A DNA stretch of 64,000 bases, from assembly GCA_947683625.1 (NCBI GenBank), contig CANTUR010000451.1, positions 372,001-436,000 on the forward strand, written 5' to 3'. The stretch is from Mallotus nudiflorus (lineage: Eukaryota > Streptophyta > Magnoliopsida > Malpighiales > Euphorbiaceae). A program made the translations under genes and the position numbers. The notes beneath the pieces were generated by a model. That model was not told the DNA's origin. It saw only the letters and a program-made list of their open reading frames with translations, and ran no database searches. Shown here in pieces: positions 25,671-37,019 of the stretch. Every line of letters begins with the position of its first letter. The first letter of the stretch is position 1.

Positions 25671-27440
25671 AACACGTTGCCGATGGCGATTCTAGCGGTG
25701 AGAGCTCGTGATCCTAGGCTCTTTTGAATCCTCTTAGTCTGGGCAAGCTAGTTCTAAGCTCGGTTCAAGCTTAGATCGTCAATATTGTGAGTTTTCTTTA
25801 GTTTAGGTCAACTTTGTGTTTTTTTATTTTTTTGAGCTTGAATTTATGTGGTTTAGGCTTAGTGTCTCTAGAAATATTGTTGTGTGTAGCTTAAGCTTTC
25901 CAAATATATTTTTGTTGGATTTTTTGGAATTATTTTGAATTTTCCGATGAGTCACTGCTTCGGTGACCCTCACTGAAAAATCTTTTTATTTTTAATAAAT
26001 TTTTTGAATTATTTGGAATATAGTTTGTAAAGGAAGTTTATGAAAATTTTGATCCAATTATTTACTACGAATTTTTGAAAGTTTATGTGTAAAATTAATT
26101 TTTGGATAAATTAATATAAATTAGTGAATTTGGTGTTTTAGTTGAAATTATTGTTAATTAGTATGTTTTGAATAATTTTGGAATAATAAATAGTATTAAA
26201 ATAATTTTTATGAATTATTTACTATTTTTTTAATAATAATTTTTGAAAATATATTCAAATAATAAATTTATTTACTATTTTTGTGATTAAATGAATTTCT
26301 AACTATTTTCATTGCATATTTGAACTATTTAAATAATTAATTGTGAATCATACTATTTAATTTCAAATAATCGAAAAATGGATTTCTATTAATATTATAT
26401 AATTTATTGAGATTTTATTAACTAATTTGGAAAAATAATTAGCTTTAATGTTTTTTTATTTAAATAAATTGTATTATGATTTATTTTTGTAGTTTATGGA
26501 TTTTAATGATTTTCATTATATTATTACTATTAAATATTGATTTTTGAGAATTGTGATCCTCGGTTGGGAAATTGTATAGTTCGGGATCTCAATCTGAGGT
26601 GTTGTGCATTTGTGGTTTTACAATTGTGTTGCTTGCAGGATCGGTTCTACTTTCAGTAAAAAGATGTCCATTTTATAGAGGAGACTCTATCGAATTTTTA
26701 GTAGAATTCTTGTAAAACATGACATCAGATCGATCATGAGTTTTAATTCTTAGATTGAGTCTTTCTTTAGATGTCCTAGAAGTGTATTGAGTCTTTCTTT
26801 AGAAGTCCCAGAAGTGTAAAGTTAGGGATTTACTCTGATATTGTTATTATTATATTTTTTATAAATGCATCGAAACCGAGGTCTATCAAACTTGGCCCGT
26901 CAGTCTATTTAGAGGAGTGCAAAACTGTAAGTTATTATTTTATATATATTACATGTAGAATTTATAAATTTGAGCATCTATATTTTCATAATGTATTTAA
27001 TCATGAATTATTTAACAAATGATTATGTATATTTTTGGTATACTTTTAGTATATTTTTTGTATATTTTGATATATATATATGACATATATATGTTGATAT
27101 ATTTTTGGTATATACTCAGTATATTTTGATATATACTCAACATATATATTTCATATATTTTTGGTATATAACTGGTATATATTCTGTATATACTTGATAT
27201 ATGTTTGGTATATAAATGGTATATTTCTTTTAAAATGGATGCTATTTTATTTTAATTATGCATTTTATTATTTCCAATATTTATACGATTTATTTGAAAG
27301 ATATCAATAGAACGTGCTACCTAATGGGCTGTATTAAGATTGTGTACACGTACCAGTGCGTTAGATTTTAGAGTTGAGATTATGAAATTATTTGATGTGA
27401 GACTTGATTATTCAATTATTAAGAATTGTAGTGAGAGAGT

Positions 27441-27600
27441 AGTGTGATTGCCGGAGCTCGATTAACCTAGTGTCTCAAAGCCAATCACACTGATAGTGAG
27501 ACTGTGGGAGCTCGGTTGACCTAGTGTCTTGGGGTCAATCACACTAACAGTGAGACTGTGGGAGCTCAGTCAACTTAGTGTCTCGGGGCCATCTACTATC
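27441..27600 (+). repeat. Three-unit stem-bounded repeat in Gypsy 3' LTR
   Basis: The roughly 50-bp unit (GGAGCTCG.TT.ACCTAGTGTCT core) is present three times; the 5' LTR of the same element has two (15812-15912). Units 1 and 2 both end in CAATCACACT. The extra unit arose after insertion, or was lost from the other LTR. Confidence 0.8.
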
Positions 27601-28250
27601 CAAAAAATAGGAAGGAGAATTATTTTTGGAATTAACTAAGTCTATTGGCTAGTGAGATTTATTGATCGAGGTTACGGATAATTTAGGGTTCTATTTAATC
27701 CTTCATTCAAATAAACTTTTTCTGCATTTATTATTATATAACATGGATTTTAGCATCTATGTGAAATGTATGTATATGTATATTATTATAATGATGTTTG
27801 ATTGTATATGACTTTAGATTGCATGTATATATATATTATAATAATTCACTCAGTGAGATCTGACTCTCCTCAATATTTTTTTATAGGATCTTCTTCTTCT
27901 TCAGACCTCCCTAGTAGTACTATACACCGGTCTTCGTCAGCTTCGGCTAGATTATGTAAATTTTATATTTGAACTCTTGTTGTATTCTAAAAATTGTAGT
28001 AGTAGTGTTATTATGATAGAAGTGCATTATTTTAGTTTGAGATTTTATACTCGAATCTTATATGAAATATTTTTATTATGTATGATATAAAAATTTATTT
28101 TTATGTTGAATAAAGTTTTAATTCTGATGTATCTTTATATTATTATTGCATGTGTTTTTATTTTTAAGGCTTGCTACAAGTTTTGGATTCGAAAGAATTC
28201 CTGTTCTCTAGTGCTGATAATGAATCCCCGGTTTAGGTCGTGATAATGTC

Positions 28251-28811
28251 GGTTTGGTATTTTACTAGGATAGGCAAGATGGTTAGTGTGTAGTTGGGTA
28301 TTATGATTTTGACTATGCTAGTGATTTGGATAAGCATCGATTAATTACTAGTTATGTGTTTACTCTTACAAAGGCACCAGTCAGTTAAAAGCCTACCTTA
28401 CGGTCAATAGTTGCTTTATTTACTATAAAGGCAGAGTATATGGCAATTACAAATGCTGTGAAGGAGGCAATTTGGCTTCAAGGGTTACTTGGTGAATTGG
28501 GAATGGAGTATAAGCACATCAAAGTGCATTGTGACAATCAAAGTGTTATTCATTCAACAAAGAACCAAGTTTATCATGCAAGGACAAAGCACATTAATAT
28601 TTGATAACACTTTGTATGGGAGATTCTGGAAGAAGGTGGAGTTATAATCCAAAAGATACAGCCACTGAGAATCCTGCTAATATGATGTCAAAAGTGATAA
28701 TTATAGTCAAGTTTAACATCGTTTAGACTTGGTCAATATTGTTAAAAATTAAAAGATGGAATTTGTAAACACTACTAAAGCTTGAATTTATGAGAGAACT
28801 GTATGGAATTT
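28251..28811 (+). pseudogene. Copia RNase H remnant (3' part of the split pol)
   Basis: Coding similarity resumes after the Gypsy insert with GLVFYQDRQDG, GYYDFDYASDLDKHR and KAEYMAITNAVKEAIWLQGLL (about 28430-28492), then HCDNQSVIHSTKNQVYHARTKHI. These are the Copia RNase H blocks with Asp and Glu catalytic positions. The split point lies between the reverse transcriptase and RNase H domains. Stops occur at several places. Confidence 0.9.
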
Positions 28812-29312
28812 TGTTGGTTTTCTTGGTAAAGTTACTAATCCCACATTGTTTTATTGTAAGGAAATGAGAGAGCTCTTTGGTTATAAAAGACTCCTCTACC
28901 CCTTTGGTTTAATCATCCTAAAATTGCCTCCTCTCTTATATTTGGGCAATTGTATTCTTTTGTCTCTCTTGTAAATATTTTCTTAAGTTTGTGAAATATT
29001 ATTTTAGTAGTATCTGAGGATGTAGGCATAATTGGCCGAACCTCATTAAATTTTGATGTTCTCTTTTATGTTGATTTAATACTTATTATCAAGTATAGTT
29101 GTCATAAATTATTATATTATTAAATTACTTATCTTGATTAAATTTTATCTAGGAGTGTGGTATTTAAGTGGATCATTGTGACCCACCACAATTCCTACGA
29201 ATCTACCTTGGGTTGAATTTTTAGTACAATTATTTTTACTTTAGTTACTTGTGCAATAGTTCTCAAGGTGAATTTTTTATTATTGGTGGAAATTAACCCA
29301 AATTCTACAACA
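28812..29312 (+). repeat. 3' LTR of outer Copia element
   Basis: 501 bp, TGTTGG to CAACA, alignable with 5809-6313. The TATA-like GGTTATAAAAGACTCC lies near 28879. It is followed by the ATATT duplication (29313-29317). Confidence 0.93.
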
Positions 29313-29317
29313 ATATT

Positions 29318-29644
29318 CACTTTGATTCTAAATACCATTTTTCTATCCTATTTTTATGAGGTCCATAATTTTTTTTTGAACCCTACTGACCATGTTTCTT
29401 TAATTGGACTTGTAATGTTAAAAAAAAAATAATGTTGGCTGGTGGTTACTAAATTTAGCTCTTAGTTGGTCACCAGACTTATATATTTTCATTTTCTTTA
29501 GTTCATTGCTGATTTTCCCTTTGTAATTAATTGATTTTGTTGTAACTATTTGCATTAGACTTTGCAATAGTGTTTCGCTAAATTTCTTACTATAACTACT
29601 TCATCTTGAACTTTTGGTTAATTTTGATGCGAAGAAAAGTCTAC
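29318..29644. other. Short AT-rich intergenic stretch
   Basis: About 330 bases between the outer Copia element and the candidate solo LTR. No coding or RNA feature is visible. Confidence 0.6.
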
Positions 29645-31714
29645 TGTAAGCACCCAATTTCGGGATGCAATTGTGCACAATTACGACGTAAGCCCCTATG
29701 ATGAAATTCATTCAAAAATTGAAGTCGGTTGTCAATTTTCTGGACTTTAAGGACTAAATTGCAATGTTTTTTAGGGTTTGATTGCAAATAAGTCAATTTT
29801 TCAGGGGTCTTTTAGTAATTAAAAGACATTACACAATGCCGATCAGCATTGTGCAATGCCAATTGACATTGCATAATGCCAATCGGCATTGCACAATTCT
29901 GACTCCTAAAAGTTAATTTTTTCGCGTATTTTTATGATTTTTCAACATTTTGATTGATTGAAAATTCAATTTTATCTTTATTATTATCTGACGAAAATTT
30001 CAACACGTTCAAAATGCTTTAAAAATCAAAATTCTTATCAGTTTTTTTAAGAGATGAGTCTGTTCCTCCTTTGGAGGAAGCCAGTACGCACAGACTCTAC
30101 TTTAAAAAGCGGAGTCTGGATGCGTGCGAGGGGACGAATTTTTCGAGAGGAACTTTTTTTTCCAAAGGATTGTTTTGAGAGGCACATAGAGACACAGTGA
30201 GAAAAAAAATAGAGACTGCGAGTGCAAAAAACCCTAATTTTAGATACTAAATTTTTCGAAAGCAATCAAATCTTAGTCCAAAATCAACAATACTTTAATT
30301 TCAATGGTGATAATCCAATCTGAGGGGCTCAAAAAGGGCATTTGCACAGCATCTAAATCTTTAGTGTTATTTTCTATTTCATTCTTTACTCTTTTCTATT
30401 ATTTTCAATTTATAATTTTTCTTTTATTTTTTGTTATTGTTTTGATTATTTGATTTCCCTACTAATCTGATTACTTTTTTTTATTTTGATATGTGCATGT
30501 AGATTAAGGAGGATATTGCTTATATTTAAATTAAGCAAAAGGTCCATGGAAGAATCTGTGTTGTTTTCCACTAGGATGTAGGATTTTTTTTATTATTTTT
30601 CCATTTTTGGTATTCTGTGTAGTTATTTTAATGTCCGGGTGTATAATCATTTAATTTAATTTTTGTACGTAGTTTGTAATAGCCCCAGTAGTGAGAATAG
30701 TAAAAAATTTAATTTTCTGTACTTTAAAATTGATTAATAATTAGGTTCAATTGGGTAAAAAATCAATTAAAATTAATGGTGGTAGTAGCTTAAATTAGGG
30801 TTTGCATGTAATTAATTTAGGGTTTTTTAGAAAATCACTGTAATGTTTATTTGATCTTTTTTTTTTTATGTTTTATTTGTTTTGGGCTTGTTTTTTATGT
30901 TTTTATCCTTTTGGGCCTCAAGCCCACGTTTAGGTCTAACCCACTTAATAAATAGGCTTAAAAAATGATGATTTAGATTTTTAAATAATTAAAATCAATT
31001 TAGGCCCATTAGGTTAATTAGATTTTAGGCACACTTAGTTAATTAAAACTTGTCTAAACTTAGCTCAGCCCACTTAATTGCGTTTCTTTTAAAATAAATA
31101 GACCTAGGCCCACATTTCACTTAAAATAAAGCCAAGTTAGACTTAAGCCCATTAATTTAATTTTCCTTTAAAATTGAATAGACTTAGGCCTATTCCTTAG
31201 ATAAATTAAAATAAACAGAACTAGACACACTGATCAATAAAAATGTAGGCCCACCTATAGTCCATTTCTCATTTGTAAATAATATGTAGACTTAGTTAAC
31301 TTTTTAATAAAATTAGCATAGTTTAGACTTAGGGACAACACGATCTTGAGTGCATTTTTTACTTGTAATTTTATTGAATTGTTGCCTTTTGGGTTAGATG
31401 GATGTTAACTAGGGTTTAATAAAATTGCATATAATTAGAGGATGAAATAATCATTTATAAAATTATTCTAAATGAACATGAGACTAAGAGAAGTTATTAT
31501 TCCGTATCCAGAATCTCCTAGTTGTGGTGCTAGCTTTCTTTTAGAGAGTCGAGTACCACCTTTTCGATTTGTCCCAGTTATTACCCTGGGTAGCGACTCC
31601 TCATCTCCACGCCATGTCTTTGTGACAGTGGTTAGTGCGTTATTTAAGGCCTTAAGCTTAAATAATGTCGTAGTTGCTAAAATCTTGGACTCACACTAAA
31701 CCCCAACGTCTACA
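29645..31714. mobile_element. Candidate solo LTR of an unrelated family (D)
   Basis: 2070 bp starting TGTAAGCACCC and ending CAACGTCTACA, with TGTA/TACA inverted ends. Flanks are TCTAC (29640-29644) and TCTAT (31715-31719), a 4 of 5 match. The interior has no gag or pol but carries short transcript-like blocks, such as GGGTAGCGACTCC near 31589, that resemble the end of a Gypsy LTR. No second copy is in the window, so the call rests only on the ends. It could be other intergenic DNA. Confidence 0.45.
29835..29894. repeat. Three tandem 20-bp palindromic units
   Basis: AATGCC starts at 29835, 29855 and 29875. Each 20-bp unit contains AATGCC followed by a near-complement ending CATT, so each can fold back (for example AATGCCAATCGGCATT). 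The units differ at a few bases. Confidence 0.85.
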
Positions 31715-31719
31715 TCTAT

Positions 31720-33237
31720 AATATATTAAATTAATGGAATACAAAAGGGTGACATGTTGCTAGTTTACCTTTATTACTTGTTTTGGTAAAATCAGAAATG
31801 GCAGGTAGAATGTTTTATGTTATACAGTAAATACTGGCAGAAGGCGAAAGACCTAATGGATTTACTGAACTAGATTCAATTAGCAGTCCATATAGTTGCT
31901 ACATTAGCTTTCTATGAGGGTCTTATAAAATACCCTAATAGTAGGAGCTAGAATACTATTGCAGAGTTCATTGTACTATTACTAGTAAATTGAAGTTTAA
32001 TTACTAGTGAAATTAAGCAACATTACCTTTATGTAATGCATCCTAGATAATTTGTATTTGTCAGTGAATGGTTAATCACATTATAAGTGATTTTATGAAC
32101 TTACATGGATTTTAATTGACCCTCTATACCTTTCTTACTATATGAAGCAATAATCACTTATTCAAATCTAAGTAGATATGTTGCAACTTGCTTTTGTGCA
32201 TATATAGGGAAGTGGCTTGCCATTCAAGTGCTCATGCTGGGATCAACAAAAAACTCAAACAAGTATAATCATTGTATTGAAACATGTATGATTTCATAGA
32301 AGTTAAATACAATTTTGATTTTCTTTTCCTACTCAATATATTATAAAAGTTCACAACATTTCTTGATATTTCTTCATCGAGAGCTTAATTTTCGTTTATG
32401 GATTGCTAGTGCCCTACAATAGCTTGGCTCTTATTAGTGAATTCACTTCTTGTTCATAAATTATTGTGCAACAAATTTTAGTAGCTTTTTTTAACATTTT
32501 GTCCCTCTTATACTACACTCATTTCCTGAAATCTTGAGATGCTTCCATAGATCTTCATATATGGAGTTGTATGAAGTTTCAAGCTGGCTGTTCTTATCTA
32601 ATATGATTTAAAATAATAAAGAAAAAGCTAAAAAAATGAAATTATAAAAAATTATTAATAATTTCATTTCAATTAAAACAAAATTGAAATACATTATCTT
32701 CTACATCGAAAATGAGCCTGAGCACAAGCAATTCTTATGGCAACTACCATATCTTATCATTCACAGTAGATTACAATATGTGATATGAACTTTTAAATAT
32801 GATTCTTTCTATATTTTCATTATAATTTCAATTGATTAGTGGAAAAGAGAATAGAACATATTTGGAGGAGCTACTACTTTAAACCCTTTTTCTGATTGCC
32901 TAATAGAATTTCATATCTACCACTCAAGTCATTGTGACAAACACTAGCACACTTGCACCATTTCATCATAATGTAAATTCATCTATTGAGTATACTATCA
33001 CTCAGTGAAGTATCAGTAATTCCCTACCAACAGCTATGAATAAAATCAACCCAATAAATACATTAACAACATAAACTGAGAGGGGACTTAGTCCTTTTTG
33101 GCTCAGCAGAGATGTTTCCATATGAATGAAAGAGCCTATTTTATTGCTACCTTTCATTTCATTTGTTCTGAGCTTTAAACTTGCTCCTGCGCTGATCATT
33201 TTGTGATATTTTCAATCTTTTCAATGATGCTTTTCTT
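31720..33237. other. AT-rich intergenic DNA, no supported gene
   Basis: A 1.5-kb gap between the candidate LTR D and the minus-strand Copia element. A 65-codon hydrophobic open frame lies on the minus strand at 33002-33199, but nothing supports it as a gene. No RNA gene or terminus is visible. Confidence 0.55.
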
Positions 33238-33242
33238 TAGGG
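33238..33242. repeat. Target-site duplication (TAGGG), minus-strand Copia element, left
   Basis: TAGGG abuts the LTR at 33243 and recurs at 38491-38495 after the other LTR. Confidence 0.92.
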
Positions 33243-33738
33243 TGTTGTGAAATTCAGATTAATTTCCACCAGTAATAACAAAAATCACCTTGATAATTAT
33301 TACATAAGTGACTAAAGTATAAACAATTGTACTAAAAATCACCCCAAGGTAATTCCCAGGAAAGAGTGGTGAGGTCACAATCTTAAAAACCATACTCCTT
33401 ATATAGAATTTTACCAAGACAAGTAATTTTAATAGCATAATAATTAATAACAACTATACCAAATAATAGCTATTAAATAGACATAAAATAGAACACCAAA
33501 ATTTAATAAGGTTCGGCCAATTTTGCCTATGTCATTGGACACTACTAAAATAATATTTCACTAATTTGAGGAAATATTATAAAAGAGAGAGAAAGAATAC
33601 AATTACCTAAATATATAGGAAAGAAAATTTTGGGATAAATATATCAAAAGGGGGGAGGAGTCCTTTTATAGCCTAAGGACTCCTCTATTTTATTTTTCTT
33701 CCCAATGTTGGATAGTTATTTTGGCAAAAATAGCAACA
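33243..33738 (-). repeat. 3' LTR of minus-strand Copia element
   Basis: 496 bp; on the plus strand it reads TGTTGTGAAATTC to ATAGCAACA. A purine-rich tract (AAGGTGGAGA on the minus strand) abuts its inner edge at about 33740-33752, the expected plus-strand primer. Confidence 0.93.
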
Positions 33739-33752
33739 AATCTCCACCTTAG

Positions 33753-34480
33753 CAAAATCTCATACAATTCTCTCACAAATCCAACTTTCAGTAGTGTCCG
33801 CAAATTTCATCTTTAAATTTGTAAAAATGTTAATCAAGTCTAAACAATGTTTAAACTCAACCGTAGTTACCACTTTTGTCATCACATCAGCAGGGTTCTC
33901 AGTAGTCCAAATCTTCTGGATTGTGACTCTACCTTCTTCCAGAATCTCCCGTACAAAGTGATATCAAACATCAATATGCTTCATCCTTGCATGATAAACC
34001 TGGTTCTTTGTTAAATGAATAGCACTTTGACTATTATAATATACTTTAATGTGATTCTACTCCATTCCCAGTTCACCAAGCAACCATTGAAGCTAAATTG
34101 CCTCCTTTACAGCCTTTGTAACTGCCATATACTCTGCCTCTATAGTAGATAAAGCAACTGTTGACTGTAAGGTGGACTTTCAACTGACTGGTGCCTTTAC
34201 AAAAGTAAACACATAACCAGTAGTTGATCGACGCTTGTCCAAATCACCAGTACAGTCAGAATCATAATACCTAACTACACACTGACCATCTTGTCTATCA
34301 TGTTGAAATACCAAACCAATATCTACAATGTTCAAAATATACCATAGAATTCATTTTACAGCTTGTCAATGCTCCTTTACAGGATCATGTATATACCTGC
34401 TCACAACCCCAACTGCCTATGAAATATCAGGCCTTATACATATCATTGCATACATCAAGCTACTAACAGCACTTGCATAT
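33753..34480 (-). pseudogene. Copia RNase H remnant (minus-strand copy)
   Basis: Reading leftward, blocks equivalent to KAEYMAIT.AVKEAI..Q.LLGELGME and TKNQVYHAR.KHI appear at about 34130 to 33960, as in the sister copy at 28251-28811. Several stops, many TAA, and at least one frameshift interrupt them. Confidence 0.8.
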
Positions 34481-34488
34481 GGTACATT

Positions 34489-35210
34489 TTACATATATTC
34501 CCATTCTGCATCATTCTTCGGTGACATGGATGCACTAAGCTTGAAATGAGGAGCAAGTGGTGTACTAACTGATTTTGACTTCTCATTCATGCCAAAACAT
34601 TTTAGTACTTTTCTCAGATATTCTTTCTGAGGCAAATAAAGCATCCCTAATTTCCTATCTCTAGATGTTTTAATACTGAGAATCTTTTTTGCTTTACCAA
34701 GATCCTTCATCTCAAACTCTTTATTCAATTGAGTCTTTAATTTTTCAATCTCTGTCTGACTCATGGAAGCTATCAGCATATCATCAACATAAAGAAGAAG
34801 ATATATATAGGATCCATCTTGTAGCTTTTGCAAATACACATAATGATCATATTTGCTTCTCATGTACTTTTGTCTAATTACGAACTTATCAAATCGCTTG
34901 TACCACTGCCTCAGGGATTGCTTCAATCCATACAACGATTTTTTGAATTTGTAAACCATTTTTCTTTATGAGCAACTTTGAATCCATCTGGCTGAATCAT
35001 GTAGATTTCCTTATCTAAGTCTCTATATAAAAATATAGTTTTTACATCCATTTGAACTAGTTCCAAATCCAACTGTGCTACCAAAGCTAATAAAATTCTG
35101 ATGAAGGAATGTTTTAAAACTAGAGAAAATACTTCATTATAATTAATTCCCTCCATCTGTGTGTAGCCTTTAGCCACCAATCTTATTTTATAGCGAACAT
35201 TATCCTTGTT
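34489..35210 (-). pseudogene. Copia reverse transcriptase remnant (minus-strand copy)
   Basis: Two overlapping open stretches in different frames. The first (35180-34923) carries VAKGYTQMEGINYNEVFS and MDVKTIFLYRDLDKEIYMIQPDG. The second (34959-34489, 156 codons) carries KKSLYGLKQSLRQWYKRFD, the catalytic LLLYVDDMLIAS and KDLGKAKKILSIK. One frameshift lies between them near 34950. The catalytic Asp pair is intact, but the protein is not continuous. Confidence 0.92.
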
Positions 35211-35524
35211 AGGAAATCCATCTTTCTTTGCATATACCCATTTGCACCCAATTGCCCTCTTTCCTTTCGGAAGACTAGCTAGTTTCCATGTCTGATTCTT
35301 TTAAAAGGATGCATTTCTTCATTCATGGCAGTCCTCCACTTTTCATGTTTTGAACTTTAGACTGCTTTATTATAAGTGGCAGGAACATCATTAATGGCAA
35401 TTGGTGATGCAGAAGAGACCATATCAGCATAGCGAGTAGGTTATCTAACAGTCCTCTTTCCCTTCCTTAATGCAATTGATTCATGTTGTTGTGGAGGTTC
35501 TTATGTCTGAATCTCTTCTTCATT

Positions 35525-36450
35525 TTACTCTTCTTCTACCATAGGAGAGTCATTATCAGTTTCTACATTGGCTGAGACAATTCTATTGCCATCAAACTCC
35601 ACTTGTTTAGGAGTACCATCTGTCTGCTCCATTTTTTCTAAAGTTACCTTTCTCAATAAGGTAGATTCATCAAAGGTAACATCCTTGCTGAAGATTACTT
35701 CCTTTGTTTCTAGACACCAAAGACGATAGCTTTTCATACCAGAAGTGATCTTCATAAAGATTGCCTTCTTTACTCTTGGATCCAGCTTTAACTCCTTAAC
35801 ATGGTAATATGTAGTGGAACCAAACACATGTAAGGAATCATAATTTATAGCAGGTTTTCCAAACCATTTTTCTAATGGCATTTTACCACCAATAATAGTC
35901 AATGGTAGGCAGTTGATAAGGTGACAAACATAGACTGCAGCCTCAGCCCAAAATTCTTTACCCAACCCAGCATTAGACAATATACACCGAACCTTCTCTA
36001 GCAATGTATGATTCATTCTCTCTACCACCCCATTTTATTGTGGTGTATATCTGATGGTGAAGTGCTTAATGATACCTTCATCTTTACAGACTTTTAAAAA
36101 TGGATCATTTTTTAACTCTCTACCATTATTTGTATGGAGATGTTTGATTTTTCTGTCTGTTTGAGTCTCCACCATCTTTTTCCATTTAAGGAAAATTTCT
36201 ATCACCTTATCCTTCGTCTTCATCGTATACACTTATACTCTTTGGGAAAAATCATCAACAAAGGAAATGTAATAGTATTTTCTCCCAATAAAGCATTCTT
36301 AGAAGTCCCCCACACATCTGAATGAATATAATCTAGAATACCCTCAGTATCATGGATGGCTGTTCCAAATTTCACCCTTGTCTTCTTCCCTTTGATGCAA
36401 TGCTCATAAAAATCCAATTTCCAAGCCCGAGCTCCTTTCAATAATCCTTA
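35525..36450 (-). pseudogene. Copia integrase remnant (minus-strand copy)
   Basis: The zinc-binding part (KGARAWKLDFYEHCIKGKK) and first core Asp (DYIHSDVWG) lie at 36441-36220. The middle part (36232-36035) includes HLHTNNGRELKN, where the second catalytic Asp reads Asn. The last part (36028-35525, 167 codons) starts VERMNHTLLEKVRCILSN, with the catalytic Glu in VER, and runs through HVFGSTTYYHVKELKLDPR. Frame changes and a stop in place of Gln near 36040 separate the pieces. Confidence 0.92.
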
Positions 36451-36525
36451 ATCTATTAGCAATTTCAAAGATTTTTCTCCAGCATGCCCCAAGCACATAT
36501 GACATAACTTGGTTGCTTCTGACTC

Positions 36526-36940
36526 CTAATCATTAGTAGAAACTGTCATTGTTACTGTCCCAATAATTGTACTACCCATAAAGTAATACACATTATTTCT
36601 TTTTTGAATCCCCTTCATTATTAGAAGTGCACTAGAGATGATTCTCATTATTCCATCTTTCACCCTTACTTCGAAACCTTTTAACTCTAAGGTTCCCACA
36701 TAAATGAAATTCCTCATTAAATCCAGCACATAATGAACACTTGTTAAGATTCTGATTGATCCATCCTTATTACTAAAGAAAATTGAACTAATCCCATGTG
36801 TGTTAAGAGGAGCATTATTTGCTGTGTAGATAACTCCACCTTTTAGTTTTTTAAAGTCAAAGAACCATTCTCGATTAGAAGTCATATGGTGACTAAAAGT
36901 TGAATCTAGCAACCATGAACTCGAACAGCTGGTTGATGGT
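36526..36940 (-). pseudogene. Copia protease remnant (minus-strand copy)
   Basis: A 128-codon open stretch (36912-36526) begins LDSTFSHHMTSNREWFFDF. This is the Copia protease active-site region, with DST in place of the common DSG or DSA. It continues through GGVIYTANNAPLNTHG and LDLMRNFIYVGTLELKGFEV to the region before the integrase. Confidence 0.88.
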
Positions 36941-37019
36941 GTAGTAACAATTGAAAGATCTGAATCTGCATTATCATACTTAGCTACATTTGAATTTGAG
37001 ACAACATTTCCCTTTCTAG

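Larger units (their letters stand above)
9942..28245 (+). mobile_element. Ty3/Gypsy retrotransposon (Tekay/Del-type chromovirus), family A
   Basis: An 18.3-kb plus-strand element with two LTRs that start TGTAATGAGC or TATAATGAGC and end CATGATA or CGTGATA. It has a tRNA-Met primer site at 16564, Gypsy-order gag, protease, RT, RNase H and integrase remnants at 16758-21590, and a polypurine tract at 21567-21577. A chromodomain-like C-terminal block (KVLWRSNN.EEHTWE) ends the integrase. Each LTR holds a separate nested solo LTR; without these the LTRs are about 3.3 kb, a length typical of Tekay elements. The internal region is about 5.0 kb. Pol is riddled with TAG and TAA codons. The clade assignment is an inference from LTR length and the integrase C-terminus. 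Confidence 0.92.
21579..28245 (+). repeat. 3' LTR of Gypsy family A (contains nested solo LTR)
   Basis: Runs from TATAATGAGC to GGTCGTGATA, followed by ATGTC. 22261-25670 is a nested solo LTR, so the original LTR is 21579-22260 joined to 25676-28245, about 3.25 kb. The join restores the run CAACACGTTGCCG, which the uninterrupted 5' LTR has at about 14060. The donor GTGAGT at 25787 and acceptor CAG at 26636-26638 are both intact here. Confidence 0.9.
5809..29312 (+). mobile_element. Ty1/Copia (Tork-like) retrotransposon, split by a nested Gypsy element
   Basis: A decayed LTR retrotransposon on the plus strand. Two LTRs of about 500 bp begin TGTTGG and end AACA, an initiator tRNA-Met primer site follows the left LTR, and gag, protease, integrase, reverse transcriptase and RNase H remnants lie in Copia order. 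A Gypsy element occupies 9942-28245 inside the pol region, and coding similarity resumes on the far side. Without the insert and its duplicated target the element is about 5.2 kb, close to the 5248 bp of its sister copy at 33243-38490. Frameshifts and stops are spread throughout, so it cannot be autonomous. Tork-like placement rests on the YVDDMLIA reverse transcriptase motif and is inferred. Confidence 0.93.

Noticed and set aside
27448..27600. CRISPR-like spaced repeats
   Set aside because: The three units are near-contiguous LTR repeats with internal stems in a plant retrotransposon, not direct repeats with unique spacers.
31472..31699. 75-codon open frame near the end of candidate LTR D
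   Set aside because: No recognisable domain and it lies within the presumed LTR terminus.
33002..33199. 65-codon hydrophobic open frame on the minus strand
   Set aside because: One plausible membrane stretch but no family, no homologous copy in the window, no splice context; expected by chance in AT-rich DNA.
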